NCBI GenBank assembly: GCA_963514095.1
Contig: OY741284.1
Location: 3,558,001 to 3,622,000 of the forward strand
DNA from: Eutrigla gurnardus
Lineage: Eukaryota; Chordata; Actinopteri; Perciformes; Triglidae
Length of the DNA: 64,000 nucleotides
Direction of reading: 5' to 3'
Below the pieces are notes generated by a model. It was not told the origin of the DNA, did not search any database, and saw only the letters and a list, made by a program, of their open reading frames with translations. This document shows, in pieces, positions 39,640 to 51,700 of this stretch. How positions within the stretch are numbered: position 1 is the first letter of the stretch; each line of letters begins with the position of its first letter. A program made the translations under genes and the position numbers.

Positions 39640-40416
39640 TCCTTGAGGACATCTTAGTCCTTGAGGCGGTTGTAAGCATCCCAGGGAGGTTATAGGGTCC
39701 CTTCCTTGAGGAGTATAGCGTCATCCTTGAGGAGGTAGTTATCCTTGAGGACGTTCTCTGTCTCCTTGAGGAGGTTGTTAGCATACTTGCAGAGTTTGTA
39801 GGCATCGTCAAGGAGGTTGTAGCATTCTTGAGGAGTTGATAAATATCCTTGAGGAGGTTCTCTGTGTCCTTGATGAGGTTGTAGATATCCTTGAGGAGGT
39901 TCTCTGTGTCCTTGAGGAGATCGTACATATCCTTGAAGAGGTTCTCTGTGTCCTTGAGGAGGTTGCACATATCCTTGAGGAGGTTCTCTGTGTCCTTGAG
40001 GAGGTTGCAGACATCCTTGGGGAGGCTCTCTGTATCCTTGAGGAGGTTGTACATATCCTTGAGGAGGTTGTACATATCCTTGAAGAGGTTCTCTGTGTCC
40101 TTGAGGAGGTTGTACATATCCTTGAGGAGGATCTCCGCGTCCTTGAGGAGGTTGTACATATCCTTGAGGAGGTTCTCTGTCCTTGAGGAGGTTATACATA
40201 TCCTTGAGGAGGTTCTCTGTGTCCTTGAGGAGGTTGTACATATCCTTGAGGAGGTTCTCTGTGTCCTTGAGGAGGTTGTACATATCCTTGAGGTTATCTG
40301 TGTCCTTGAGGAGGTTGTACATATCCTTGAGGAGGTTCTCCACGTCCTTGAGGAGGTTGTACATATCCTTGAGGAGGTTCTCTGTGTCCTTGAGGAGGTT
40401 GTACATATCCTTGAGT
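39640..40416. repeat. 21/42-bp tandem array, open in several frames on both strands
   Basis: Two 21-bp monomers alternate: CCTTGAGGAGGTTCTCTGTG(T) and CCTTGAGGAGGTTGTACATA(T). Copies are degenerate near 39640-39840 and nearly identical toward 40400. Because 21 is a multiple of three and the unit lacks stops, long frames exist on both strands. The minus strand gives 7-residue repeats (YNLLKDT ENLLKDM) over 238 codons (40406-39690). Whether any of it is translated is unknown. Confidence 0.85.
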
Positions 40417-40419
40417 TGA

Positions 40420-41940
40420 TATTGATATTCTGGTATTTCTTGAGTGTCAGGTTTTCTGTTTTTTCAGCGAATGCTTGCTTATAAGTGAGCCGACAACACC
40501 AAACTGTTTGTAATCCTCCCTCTCGTACACGGAGGTAATAATCTCAGGATAATTATGGCTCGAGGGGCCCGGCTGGCTGATTGACAGCTCATTTAAACAG
40601 ACACGGTCAAGGAGATGAGAGGCGAGGTTGAGAAACAGGAAGATAATGAAACTGGAGAGATGAGCGACAGGTACAACATCACCGATGCATCTGTGTGTCT
40701 CTGTGTAATTGAAACCTCATTTATAGAACATGGCGATGGCGATTCGCCCATTTTCTCTGACACCAAAGACGACGGCAAAACAAAGAATGAATCTCTTTAA
40801 ACTTTAAATCCAAGAGACACATACCGGGGGAGTATGAGATTATCTGTTTTGTTGGGCTTTGACACTAGGGGTCTTTGAGGAGGTTGTCGAGGGCGATACC
40901 ACAGCCACAATTCAATTAGCTAAGTTGAGCATAAAGGCTGGAAACAGTTGAGTTGAAAGATGTGATTAATAAACAAAACAAATCTACTTGACTAGGTAAA
41001 ATAGCATGGATTAAAATGACTATGAAATTAAATAAAAGTACCTGGTCCACATGGAACACGAGTCTTTGAAACTAATTGGTGAAACATCAAGAGCAAATGA
41101 ATCTGTGACAAAATACATTTACCTGGAAACATCACAATGCTGTTTTGTTGTGTGGGAACAAAATTTTGAGTTAACTAAAAAGTTTATGGCCTCGTCATTA
41201 TTTACCAAACACATAACATAAGTCATAAAACATGTTAAAACATTATGTGTCCCATGTCTTGGTGGTTTCCTGTTGCTCATTCTGTTGTATTGGGAGAGTA
41301 GAGAGCTGTCAGGATGAACTGCCGTGTATGGCGTCATCCCGTCACATGATCAAACAGAGATTTGACATTGGACAACATCAACATACATATGACCCAGCAA
41401 TCATTGCATATATGACACATTTACCAAAGAAAATAAGTATTTAATCATTTATTTAGAATAACTGTAAACTCCTGATTATTTTCTTTAGTGTTATGATGCT
41501 GCAATATACTTTTATGATTTCAGGTTACTTAAATGCATGACTCTCATTACTTTTCTAGTATTATTAGTCTAATTGTTATTAGTCATATCTTATCTTCTAA
41601 TCATATCATTTTGTACTAGATTGCTCGAGGTGTCCTGACATAACTTTGTTGTGATGACATTATATATAATTGCTATGAACATATACAAATAAAACACCAT
41701 CTTTAATTAAACTCTGAACACAGGCGTGTTTGAGAGGTGACTATCTGATTCAATCACAAGAGCCTGTTGTTTGCTCACATTGTTGGAGGGCTGGCTCCCT
41801 CTACACACCAGCACGGTCTTTATTTACACTCCAGGTGAGCATGTCAGCGTACTGATGTTAGCTAACAGTGGCCTCCCGGAGATGATGCGTGACTGTGGCT
41901 GCTTTGTCTTGTTTTTAATGAGCACACATGGTGTAAACAT
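40420..41940. other. Gene-free stretch
   Basis: No exon or known repeat was recognised here. Confidence 0.3.
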
Positions 41941-41944
41941 AAAA

Positions 41945-42815
41945 GATGAAAAGCTGCTGGTCCAGACAATATCCCAGACAGACTGCTCAGGCGGACGTCT
42001 TCAAAGCCACCCTGAGCAGCACCACCGTCCCCAGGGGCTTCAAGACCACCTCCAACACCACCACCAACACCACCACCAACACCACCACCACCAACACCAC
42101 CACCACCACCACCAACACCACCACCACCAACACCACCAACACCACGCCCACCACCACCAACACCACCACCAACACCACCACCACCAACACCACCACCAAC
42201 ACCACCAACACCACCACCAACACCATCAACACCACCACCAACACCAACACGACCACCAACACCACCACCACCAACACCACCAACACCACCAACACCACCA
42301 CCAACACCACCAACACCACCAACACCACCACCAACACCACCAACACCACCACCACCACCACCACCACCAACACCACCAACACCACCACCACCACCACCAC
42401 CACCAACACCACCACCACCACCTCCAACACCACCAACACCTCCAACACCACGCCCACCACCACCAACACCACCACCACCACCACCAACACCACCAACACC
42501 AACACCAACACCAACACCACCAACACCACCACCAACACCACCACCACCACCTCCAACACCACCAACACCTCAAACACCACGCCCACCACCACCAACACCA
42601 CCACCACCACCACCACCAACACCACCAACACCAACACCACCAACACCACCACCAACACCACCACCACCAACACCACCAACACCACCACCACCACCCCCGT
42701 GCCCAAGAAGTCAACTGCGTCCTGCCCCAATGACCACCGTCCCGTTGCTCTCACACCCATCATCATGAGGTGCTTCGAGAGGCGACATCATATCCCTGCT
42801 GCCTCCCTCCCATAA
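41945..42815 (+). pseudogene. LINE reverse-transcriptase fragment split by a trinucleotide-based array
   Basis: The frame 41946-42815 reads LSSTTVPRGFKTTS, then a long NTTT-type repeat, then TPVPKKSTASCPNDHRPVAL and TPIIMRCFERR. The flanks match the fish LINE RT region FK-TT-VPVPKKS...NDYRPVALTPIIMKCFER. The array therefore lies inside RT codons and keeps the frame across about 650 bases. The rest of the RT is missing downstream of 42815. Confidence 0.7.
42051..42698. repeat. (CCA)n/(AACACC)n array
   Basis: A nearly pure mix of CCA and AACACC units over about 650 bases, with a few longer sub-repeats (CTCCAACACCACCAACACCT) recurring near 42420 and 42550. All three forward frames are open (poly HQHH, NTTT and TPP). 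Confidence 0.95.
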
Positions 42816-44700
42816 ACAGCTCAGCATTCAACACAAGCGTCCCTCAGTCAGCAAGCTGAGACTGCTGATTCTGAATGGGGCTGTTAATTAGCTCATTAGG
42901 AACAACTGGCACGCACTTTCAATTTACGAAGACACGGGATTCATCCTGATAAGGTGCAAACATTTCTGCGGTTTAAGAACACGTCATGAATCCGATGTCG
43001 ACTTTTTTAAGATTGATGAATGACGGCCATTGACCTGATGGATATTTGAAGATATTTTCAAAGAGCAAGAGAGAGATTTCTAGGGAAATTATGGGTGTTT
43101 TTTTCTTCTTACAATAGGCCTTTGTTGGGAGGTCTAGGCACCAAGGCAAATTATTTCATGATATTTATTGTAAATTATATATTTCAACAATGTAATCAAA
43201 CAAGTTCAGAGAGAACAGGTGTATCAAGGTCAAATCTTAACCAATCAGAGGAGAGCATCTCAGTGAAAAGGAGAACACAGGCATTCATATCTTTACTGAA
43301 GTAAAAATATGTGAGTGGTGTGAGCTAAATGTATTGAAGTGGTGCTGTAAAATCCTTCCTGGCAGTTTCTGTGGTTTAATATTGCTGCTGCATTCATGCG
43401 TATGTTGCATGTGTTTAACTAGCATAATTTACAGCAATGCATCATATTCTACCAGATCAGCATATATACGTCCTGTGAGAAGCATGTTTGCAGCAGCTCT
43501 GTGATGATGCTTTATCCAGCTGATCCAAGAAGCTTTTTAAAGAGTTTATTAAGCTGAAGACGTAGGAGAAGGAAACACATCATCCTTCGGTTTACCACAA
43601 ACATTCAACATCAACACATCTGGAGATAAGTGGATTGACTGGAAAGGTGTTCAAATGGAATTGAGGAGGAAAAAGTGCGATATTTTCTGAGAGCGTGCTT
43701 TAAATGAGCAGCATGAGGCAGAGACAGAAAGTTGCAGTCAAGATAGTTTTCATCAAAGAATTTACAGGAAGTCACAGAAATATTTACATCCTGTTAGAGT
43801 CGATCTGTAGGCTACCTGTAGTTTTATCGCCCATGTTCACCCTTCACAACTTCATTTAGAGACCCACACCCACATGGAGTGAACAGAATCCTGAAGATTC
43901 TACATATTGTGTACTTCTTTCTTTGCAGAAACCTGTTTTTATCCAAGCACGCAAAAAGACTGATGACATGTCAGTCATTACTCAGGTCCATCATCACCTG
44001 GCGTCTGTGTGTGCAGACGGGCAGTGACATGCAGGAAATCAGCCCTTTCTTTTGGACCGGAAAGGAAAAGCTCTGTTTGGGAGAATCCAAAACTTCACAC
44101 CTTGTTGATGCAGTCACATTATGTTCAGCTTAGAGATGGAGAGACATTGAAGACAAAGTGAAGAACAAGAAAATAGAGACAGGTAGAGACGGACTCCGCC
44201 GAAAGTTAAACTGTTCCAGATAAGACTCTCTAAGGCTTTGAGCTTCGGAGGGAAGCTGAAATCCAGCGTGCATTTCCATAATCTGCCTTGAATCCTAAAT
44301 AACAGCCCTGACACACTAATCTCCATTCCCATCATGCACCTGGCCTCTGACACATTACCATAATCCATCCAGTATGTGCAGAATTTCAGCTGCAGTTTTG
44401 TAAGGACGCAGCTGCTGTTGCACCGATATGTTTCAGTGAGGATCTCAAATAGACTGAAGACGTGGGACTCGTCCACTATGATTATTGGTTGTGGACTATG
44501 GTTTTCAAGCCTCGAGTTTGAAACCTCCTTTTAGGCCAGAACTCATAACTAACCTGAGTTTTTTTGATGGGAGGCTGTTTCTCCAACATAAAACACCTGG
44601 AAGTAGCTGCCTTTTATCGACCGAAACCTAATAACCACATCAATTGTTATGTATGTTATCAAGGGTATACGTTAGAAGTAGAACACATAGCAAGTTGTAG
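42816..44700. other. Gene-free stretch
   Basis: No supported exon. No repeat family was recognised. Confidence 0.3.
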
Positions 44701-44716
44701 GAAAAGCAATGATTAA

Positions 44717-45983
44717 TTAAATGAGGGAGACAATCAGAGGGGCGGAGTCAATGGTACCAGGACAGAAGATTGGGTGGAGTCTTTCAGTGAAGGAGCAGTC
44801 AGTAAAGGAGTAGAGAAGAACCGCTGCATCCACGTTATACAAGGAGACCAGATCTTCCTCATAGTCCACAAACACTCTCACCTTCTCAAGCTCATCATTA
44901 TCAGTGAGTGGGACTGGCTAGCAAGTGCAAAATACTGTCTACCATTCCTGTGATGTAGAGCCCAGATGCCATTGTCAGGGTTTGGTTCAACTTCTCCCTG
45001 TCTGTTGACGGACTTTATTGCAACTTTATTGGACTTTTGTAAGATGCTGGACAAATGCTGACCTTTGGGAAGAGGCTGAGTGGTATTCATGTATGTATGC
45101 TCTTGGGTAAGCGGAGTTGGTCTTTGGCGTGAGAGCTGCTCCACCTCCACTTGCCTCTGCGTCAGCTCAGACACTTCCGGCTCCAGCTCTTGGATAAAGC
45201 CTTTTGCTTGTTTCTCAGTCGTTTCCTGCTTCGCTTCAATCATCCCGTGAGGTCGGCCTGAGCTCTTTTCAAAGACTATCAATTCGGTAAAGACCGGAGC
45301 ACCATCTGCCATGTCTGCAGCGTCCTCGCTCACTCTGATCTGATGTTTGATCTCCTGACTTTCCATAAATCTCTCCTGGATCATCCACTGAATGTTAGCC
45401 TCCATTTTCTGAAGCTCTTTCTTCTTTATTTCATAGTCTTCTTTCAGAGGTATGACGTGGTGAAATCCGTGACTTGAGTCGGCACAGGAGGGACATATTT
45501 GTATTTGTTCCCATCGAGCTCCAGAGGCAACACACATCAGTGGCTTCCTTCTCTACCGTGTCATACAGCAGATGAGTTTTCAGGTTGGACGCTGTTTGTT
45601 GAAGCTTCAGGTTGATGCAATGTAGATTGTGAGAAATGCCAGTCCTAATGCACACAATAGGCAGGATTTCAGGGATGTCCATTTCATTCCAGTAGGAACG
45701 TCACAGGAAACTTCTCTGGGTTTGGCAACGTGTTGCTCTGAGCTGTTCCTGACTTTCATTCCAGTAGATAGTCTGAAATGAACAGCCATCTCAGATATGA
45801 AAGTATTGACTTCGAGTTTACATTTTCCATCAACATGCTCCTTACACATGGGACACTGGGAATTAAAATTCAAGTGCTGCGTGATACAGGTTTTGCAGAA
45901 GTTGTGTCCACATGGTAATATGACTGGAGGCAGATGCAACACAAACACTGGTCTTCAGTTGGGAGATAGTTGACAGTTGGCAT
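44717..45983 (-). pseudogene. TRIM-family (RING/B30.2) pseudogene
   Basis: Read on the minus strand, a fish TRIM39-like E3 ligase can be followed without introns. It starts MPTVNYLPTEDQCLCCICL, and the RING continues in another frame as PVILPCGHNFCKTCITQH and CPMCKEHVD. A degenerate B-box region follows. The coiled-coil stretch contains KKKELQKMEANIQWMIQER and EVSELTQRQVEVEQLSRQ. The SPRY remnant has NPDNGIWALHHRNG, then VRVFVDYEEDLVSLYN and SFTERLHPIFCPG, ending at the TAA at 44717-44719. At least four frameshifts separate these parts and the first part of the B30.2 domain is missing. The single-block layout could be a retrocopy or an intronless family member. It encodes no intact protein. 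Confidence 0.85.
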
Positions 45984-45999
45984 GTTGAAACCTGGAGCC

Positions 46000-46836
46000 A
46001 AGTAAACTTTTGATTACTGCTCATTGTTTATTGTGAAAGAAAACACCAGGCTTGACTTAAACACTGATTTCCTAACTTTGTAAAAACAAAATGTAACAAA
46101 TAAATGCGTAAATATAAATTAACTGAATTGATATTATAAAAATGTAAACACTGTTGTAATATTTTGTTTTCAGACACAATCCTCTGTTTATTCCTATTGA
46201 AATGCATCAGTAATCACTTTTGACCAGGTGCGATGATGTATTACATGTAATACAATGTCAGTTACCTCTGTTTGTCTTGTCTTTTAGTTGATAATTGATA
46301 ATGGTATCTAAATGTAATTGTAACATTTATAATGTGTTTCATTTGCACTTGTTTTATGATGTTGTATGTGAAGTGCTTTGAATGACCTTGTTAGTGAAAT
46401 GTGCTTAATAAATAAATGTGCCTTTCTTTAGTTGAGTATTCATACCACGCTGTGAAAAAAACTGCCTGCATTGGAAAAGTTACTGAAAGTATTAAAATGG
46501 TGATTGTTCTACTAGTATTTAGTTTATTATAACTCAGCATTTTACTTTTAATCTGCCGATCATTTTCTCCATTCATTCATTAATTGATGTTTTGTTTTGT
46601 AAAAACAGTATTGACAGTAAAGACAATATTGAAAAATAGTGTTTGTTTAGTTCGAACCTGAAAGTGATTACAAACACATTAACATTATCACATCTGGAAC
46701 CATAAGATGTTTTTCCGGAAAACATATCAAATCATTTGAATTTAGTTTAATTAATTAACATATGGCGGATGTTTCAGCTACTTATATAAACTGTTGGAGC
46801 ATTTTATTTATAACAGAACATCGTATTTTATGTTTT
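46000..46836. other. AT-rich gene-free stretch
   Basis: Nothing coding was recognised. AATAAA-like hexamers near 46410 are isolated. Confidence 0.3.
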
Positions 46837-47145
46837 GCCGTTGAGTAGGTGATTCTATTCAGAAACACTTTCTGTTATATTACTTGAAATCTGAGTAACA
46901 TACCGATAGCCATAAATACATTAAATGCTGTATAAAAACATTTCAAAAATATCGTCTGTGGCCGTGGCAGGACTGTAAAACCCCTTCCAATCACAAAAGT
47001 TGATCTGCCGATCTCAAGCACTCGTTTAGCGTTCTGGGGGGAGGGGCTTTGAACAGAGGTCTGAACCAAGGGGGAGGGACTTTTTCAGTTCAGCGATGCG
47101 TTCAAAGTCAAATGTTGTTTTTCCAAATGCCCTACTCTGCCTTTA
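46837..47145. mobile_element. MITE-like repeat, copy 2
   Basis: A diverged copy of the 33501-33812 element in the same orientation, with the shared core TGGCCGTGGCAGGACTGTAA. Its left terminal repeat is eroded (GCCGTTGAGTAGG versus GGCAGAGTAGGG). Confidence 0.7.
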
Positions 47146-48462
47146 ATTTGTAAAGTAATAAAAGCTCAGTCATTTCCCATCTGGTTTCACTTCCAGATTA
47201 CTCTGCAGTTTTGCTGTCAAGGACTTTGACCCGTCACATTTTTATAGACCGACAGTAAAACTCTGCTGAGAGTCTTGACGTTGTAAGTTAGACAAGGAAG
47301 AAGAAGAAGAAGAACAACGTTTTGACTTTCAATTTATAGTTAAACAAGAACCTAAAAACTCTTATTCGATCAAAGTCTTTCTTTTGAATGATCTTTTATC
47401 AGGTGAATATTCCTACTGGGATGACATGACGTTCTTGGGATGACAGTAAGTGAATATTTCTTCTTTCTTTGAGTTTTCTGGAATATGTTCAAACCAAATG
47501 TGGCCAGGTAAATAAAATAACGGGACCGAACACAGAATACATTTTAAGTGGGTCTTTATTCCCCGACTGCACTTATAAGACAGCAGTTAAGAACAGCATT
47601 AATCTATTAAAGATGGAAGGTTGAAGGTTTTCACAGTTTCAGTATCAGTTCAGGCTGGTTATGAAATATCTAGACAGTAGTGACTTTCTAAATGAGGAAA
47701 CAAAAATACAGTACAAATAAATACATTGATCAGTAACGGTAAAGTACATTACTTCAGCAGACATTTTCCGTACATTCAAGTCATTCAGGAACCTGGAACT
47801 CAACATGGCATATCTCCACTCTAAATTAGGAAAACACATACAAAATACATTCAGATTCAACAATCAGCACAATAAACATCATATTGATCATTTCATAACC
47901 ACAATTGTGCTTAAAACGCCACTCACGCTGTCCAGCTGTATTTCCCTCAGCGTGGTGGAGATAGCAGACGTTCAACTCGTTGCTATCTAACACTAAAGTG
48001 GTTACACATTGCACAGCCATTTCAACGTCATTTCACGTCCGAAAATTGTGCTGTTTACCTCGACTTCCGTGTGCCTCCTTACTCATGGGAGCTCCAAGCA
48101 GCGCAGGGATCTCACCCAATCTTATGTTCAAATATGCTAATCAGGTATTGTTTTATTTAATGTGTTCAATTCCAGAACATAAAGCTGAACATTGGATCAA
48201 TCCAGGTTCAAAATGTAATTCTTCGGAAGAACAAATCATTTCAAGCAAACGGCCTAATGGTAACATTTGGTGAATTTTTCGGAGAAATCTACGCTAAACA
48301 AAGCAGATATATAAATCAACTAGTCTGAAAAAGGCATGCTGTGAAAGCTAAATAGACCAAAATCTCTAAATTGGTAAGCGCCTGTAGTCGTTATCTGTTA
48401 ATTATTCATATTTTATTTTTCATAAAATCCACACTTTCAAAAAGTTTTATGAAGGCATTATT
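47146..48462. other. Gene-free stretch, may include LINE 5' UTR
   Basis: No supported exon. 47298-47318 is a short GAA run. The upstream limit of the LINE starting near 48.4 kb could not be set. Confidence 0.3.
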
Positions 48463-48729
48463 ATGGCAGACCAAGGATTTGGAGCAGTACATAAAAAAAT
48501 GACGGTCCACATGTCAATCACTGCAGAAGATTTACGGCTGGAAACGAGGAAAGGATCCTTTACACTGGATATCGATTTGGACCGCGACATTGTGTCTCCT
48601 CTAAATGGATTATTATTACCAGGTTGTCTCTGCGCCGCAGGTAGGCCAGCTGAACTTTTATTTATTATTTTTTTTTTTTCCTCCCTTTCCTTTTTACCCT
48701 CTTTTTGTTTTTTTAATTATTATCAATGA
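48463..48729 (+). CDS. Short upstream ORF of the LINE (possible ORF1)
   Basis: 88 residues (MADQGFGAVHKKMTVHMSIT...). I recognise no domain and see no CCHC motif or coiled coil. The first 54 residues look protein-like; the rest is translated from a T-rich stretch. Its TGA overlaps the ORF2 ATG as ATGA (48726-48729). It could be a vestigial ORF1, a 5' UTR frame, or captured host sequence: a GCAG/GTAGGC donor-like site occurs at 48641. Confidence 0.4.
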   Translation: MADQGFGAVHKKMTVHMSITAEDLRLETRKGSFTLDIDLDRDIVSPLNGLLLPGCLCAAGRPAELLFIIFFFSSLSFLPSFCFFNYYQ

Positions 48730-51700
48730 CTTCCAGTAACTCATTCCCTACAAACCTTGGGGTGATCCCCCCCACTGACTCTAATACATTGTCATTTAAT
48801 CCTTTTGAATGCACAACGGACAACGATGGAATTTACGAGACTTTTTTTAATCCTGATGCGAAGTATATTGTCTCCAACTCGGCAAAACTGTCATGCGAAT
48901 ACTTTTCTGAAAGTCAGTTTAACAAGTTATGTCATCAGGGAGTCCCCATCGTTTTTTCCACTTTTCATTTGAATATCCGCAGTTTGTCCAAAAATTATGA
49001 TTGTCTGAAAACTTATTTATCAACTCTGACTCACTCCTTTTCAGTCTTAGCGTTTTCTGAAACATGGTTAACTGATGACCTTCTCAGTCTCTTTCCTTTA
49101 TCAAATTATAACTCATCTCACTCCTGTAGAAATAATAGAACAGGAGGAGGAGTGTCACTGTATGTGTCGAATGCCTATAATTTCATTAGTAGAAAAGATC
49201 TGAGTGCTGACTTTGCTACGACGCATGTGGAATCTGTATTTATAGATCTTGCACTTGGTAGAAAAAACGTTATAGTCGGATGTATCTATAGACCTCCCGA
49301 CTCAGATATAATTACGTTCAATGACGCACTATATTCTACCCTAGAAAATATAAATAAGGAAAATAAATTGTGTGTCTTACTGGGGGATTTTAACATCAAT
49401 CTGCTTAAAGATGATCAGAGATTCACAACTGACTTTCTAAATACACTCTACTCTGAAAATTTCTTTCCCCTAATAACAAAGCCAACCCGAATTACCAAAT
49501 CTTCAGCCTCATTAATCGATAATATTCTTTTCAACTCTCTGGACTATGAAGTCAACTCTGGTCTACTATTGTGTGATATATCTGATCATCTTCCGATTTT
49601 CCAGATTGTATATGCGATTGATCCTCCTAACCTTATAAATTCTACATGTGTCCAAACTAAATTCCGCAAATTCACTAGAAATAACTTGGAATCTTTCAAA
49701 ACAGCCATCAGTCACCTTCCCTGGGATGAGATCCTCAGGTTGAATGATGTTGATGCAGCCTATAATTTATTTTTAGTATTTATTAATTCTGCTTTAGAAG
49801 CATCTTTTCCCTTGTTCAACCCTAAATTTAAAACTAATTCTTCTAAAGGGAAACCATGGATTACTGAAGACCTAAAGAAACGCTCCCGTAAAAAAAACAA
49901 ACTTTATAGGAAAACCATTACTAATCCCACCCCTTTGAATATTGAAATTTACAAGAAATATAAAAATAAATTTACAGCTGTTCTAAGAAAAACAAAAAAA
50001 AAGTATTATGCAGTAAAATTCATCCAGGCCTCTAACGACATCAAGTCAACCTGGAACCTTATTAATCACCTGCTCAACCGTAAAAAATTATCAGCTGCAT
50101 CACCAACATTAATGCATGGGAATGTGGGGACGTTTGCAAGCCCCGACGAAATAGCAAATGGCTTTAACAATTTTTTTGTTAATGTTGGCTCTGTCCTGGC
50201 ATCAAGTTTCTCTGATGCTGGTGAGAACCCCTGTTGTTTTATTAAGGGGCAATATCCTTCTTTTAACACCTTCGATCCTCCAACTATACAAGAGGTCCAT
50301 AATATCATCTTGGAATTAAAGAACTCAGCCCCAGGCCACGATGGCATAAAGAGCATTTTGATTAAAGAAACTATTGATCTTTTAGTTTCTCCTTTAACCC
50401 ATATTCTTTCCTTATCACTGCAATCTGGTAATATTCCACATGATTTAAAAATAGCTAAAGTCACTCCTATTTTTAAAACGGGCAATACTGACAATTTTGG
50501 AAATTATCGACCTATATCCATCCTGCCCTGTATTTCTAAATTACTGGAGAAATTAGTTTACTCTAGAATATTGAAGCACCTACAAGAAAATAATATTTTA
50601 CATGATCACCAGTATGGATTTCGTAAAAAACATTCTACGGAGCATGCATTACTTCAGTTAACTAATATTATTTCATCTGCTATGGACCAGAAAAAATTTG
50701 CCCTTGGGGTCTTTCTAGACTTAACTAAGGCATTCGATACTGTCAATCACAGTATTTTGATTGCCAAATTAAATAGATACGGTGTGGAGGATATTGCCCT
50801 GAATTGGTTTAAAAATTATTTATTGAATAGGCAACAATATGTGACATTTAATGGCCACTCCTCTGCCAAGTCCAGTATTCTACACGGGGTGCCTCAAGGC
50901 TCTATTTTGGGCCCTTTATTATTTTTGATTTATATAAACGATTTAGCTTTATCTTGTAAATATTTTTTTCCTGTGTTATTTGCTGATGACACTACCCTCA
51001 TAGCAACTCATAATAATTTTAATTATCTGATTGATTCTGTGAACAATGATTTATCTTCAATTTCAAAATGGTTTCAACTGAATAAACTAACACTCAATGT
51101 GAAGAAATGTAACTTTATAATCTTTTGCAATATTAACAAGTCTTATCCTAAAGATCAAGCTAAATTATACATTAATGGAATAGAAATGACCCAAGTCAAA
51201 ACTACCAAATTCCTCGGAATATTGGTTGATGAAAGACTTGATTGGACAAATCACATAGACCTTGTTTGCAAGAGATTAACAAAGATGATGGGCATCCTAA
51301 GAAAAGTGTGCCCATTTATACATTCTTCTGCTCATTTAACGTTATATTATAGTTTTTTATTTCCTTATTTGAACTACTGTAACATGGTCTGGGCAGCTAC
51401 ATCTCCTACACATCTCAAGAAATTATGTACTATTCAGAAGAGATTCATAAGATTCATCTCACATTCAAATAGATATGCTCCATCAGCACCACTATTCACT
51501 AAGTATTCTCTTCTACCAATTCACAAATTGAATAACTATCAGATTTGTTTGTTTGTTCACAAGTTCATTTACAAGAATCAAGATCTCCCTGTCACTTTTC
51601 AAAATTTCTTTACCTTCACTCATAATGTACATTCCCACCGCACTAGACACAGTAATAATCTTACTCTATATTTACCCTTTATCCGCACATCACACCATCA

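Noticed and set aside
42226..42714. Minus-strand poly Cys-Trp and poly Val-Leu frames
   Set aside because: They are shadows of the CCA array; the only meaningful frame is the plus-strand LINE frame that continues into RT motifs at both flanks.
47980..48273. 97-aa frame upstream of the LINE
   Set aside because: No domain was recognised, and the stretch may be LINE 5' UTR or plain spacer.
50066..50494. Minus-strand frame of 142 aa within the LINE
   Set aside because: It is antisense to the intact ORF2 and shows no independent motif.
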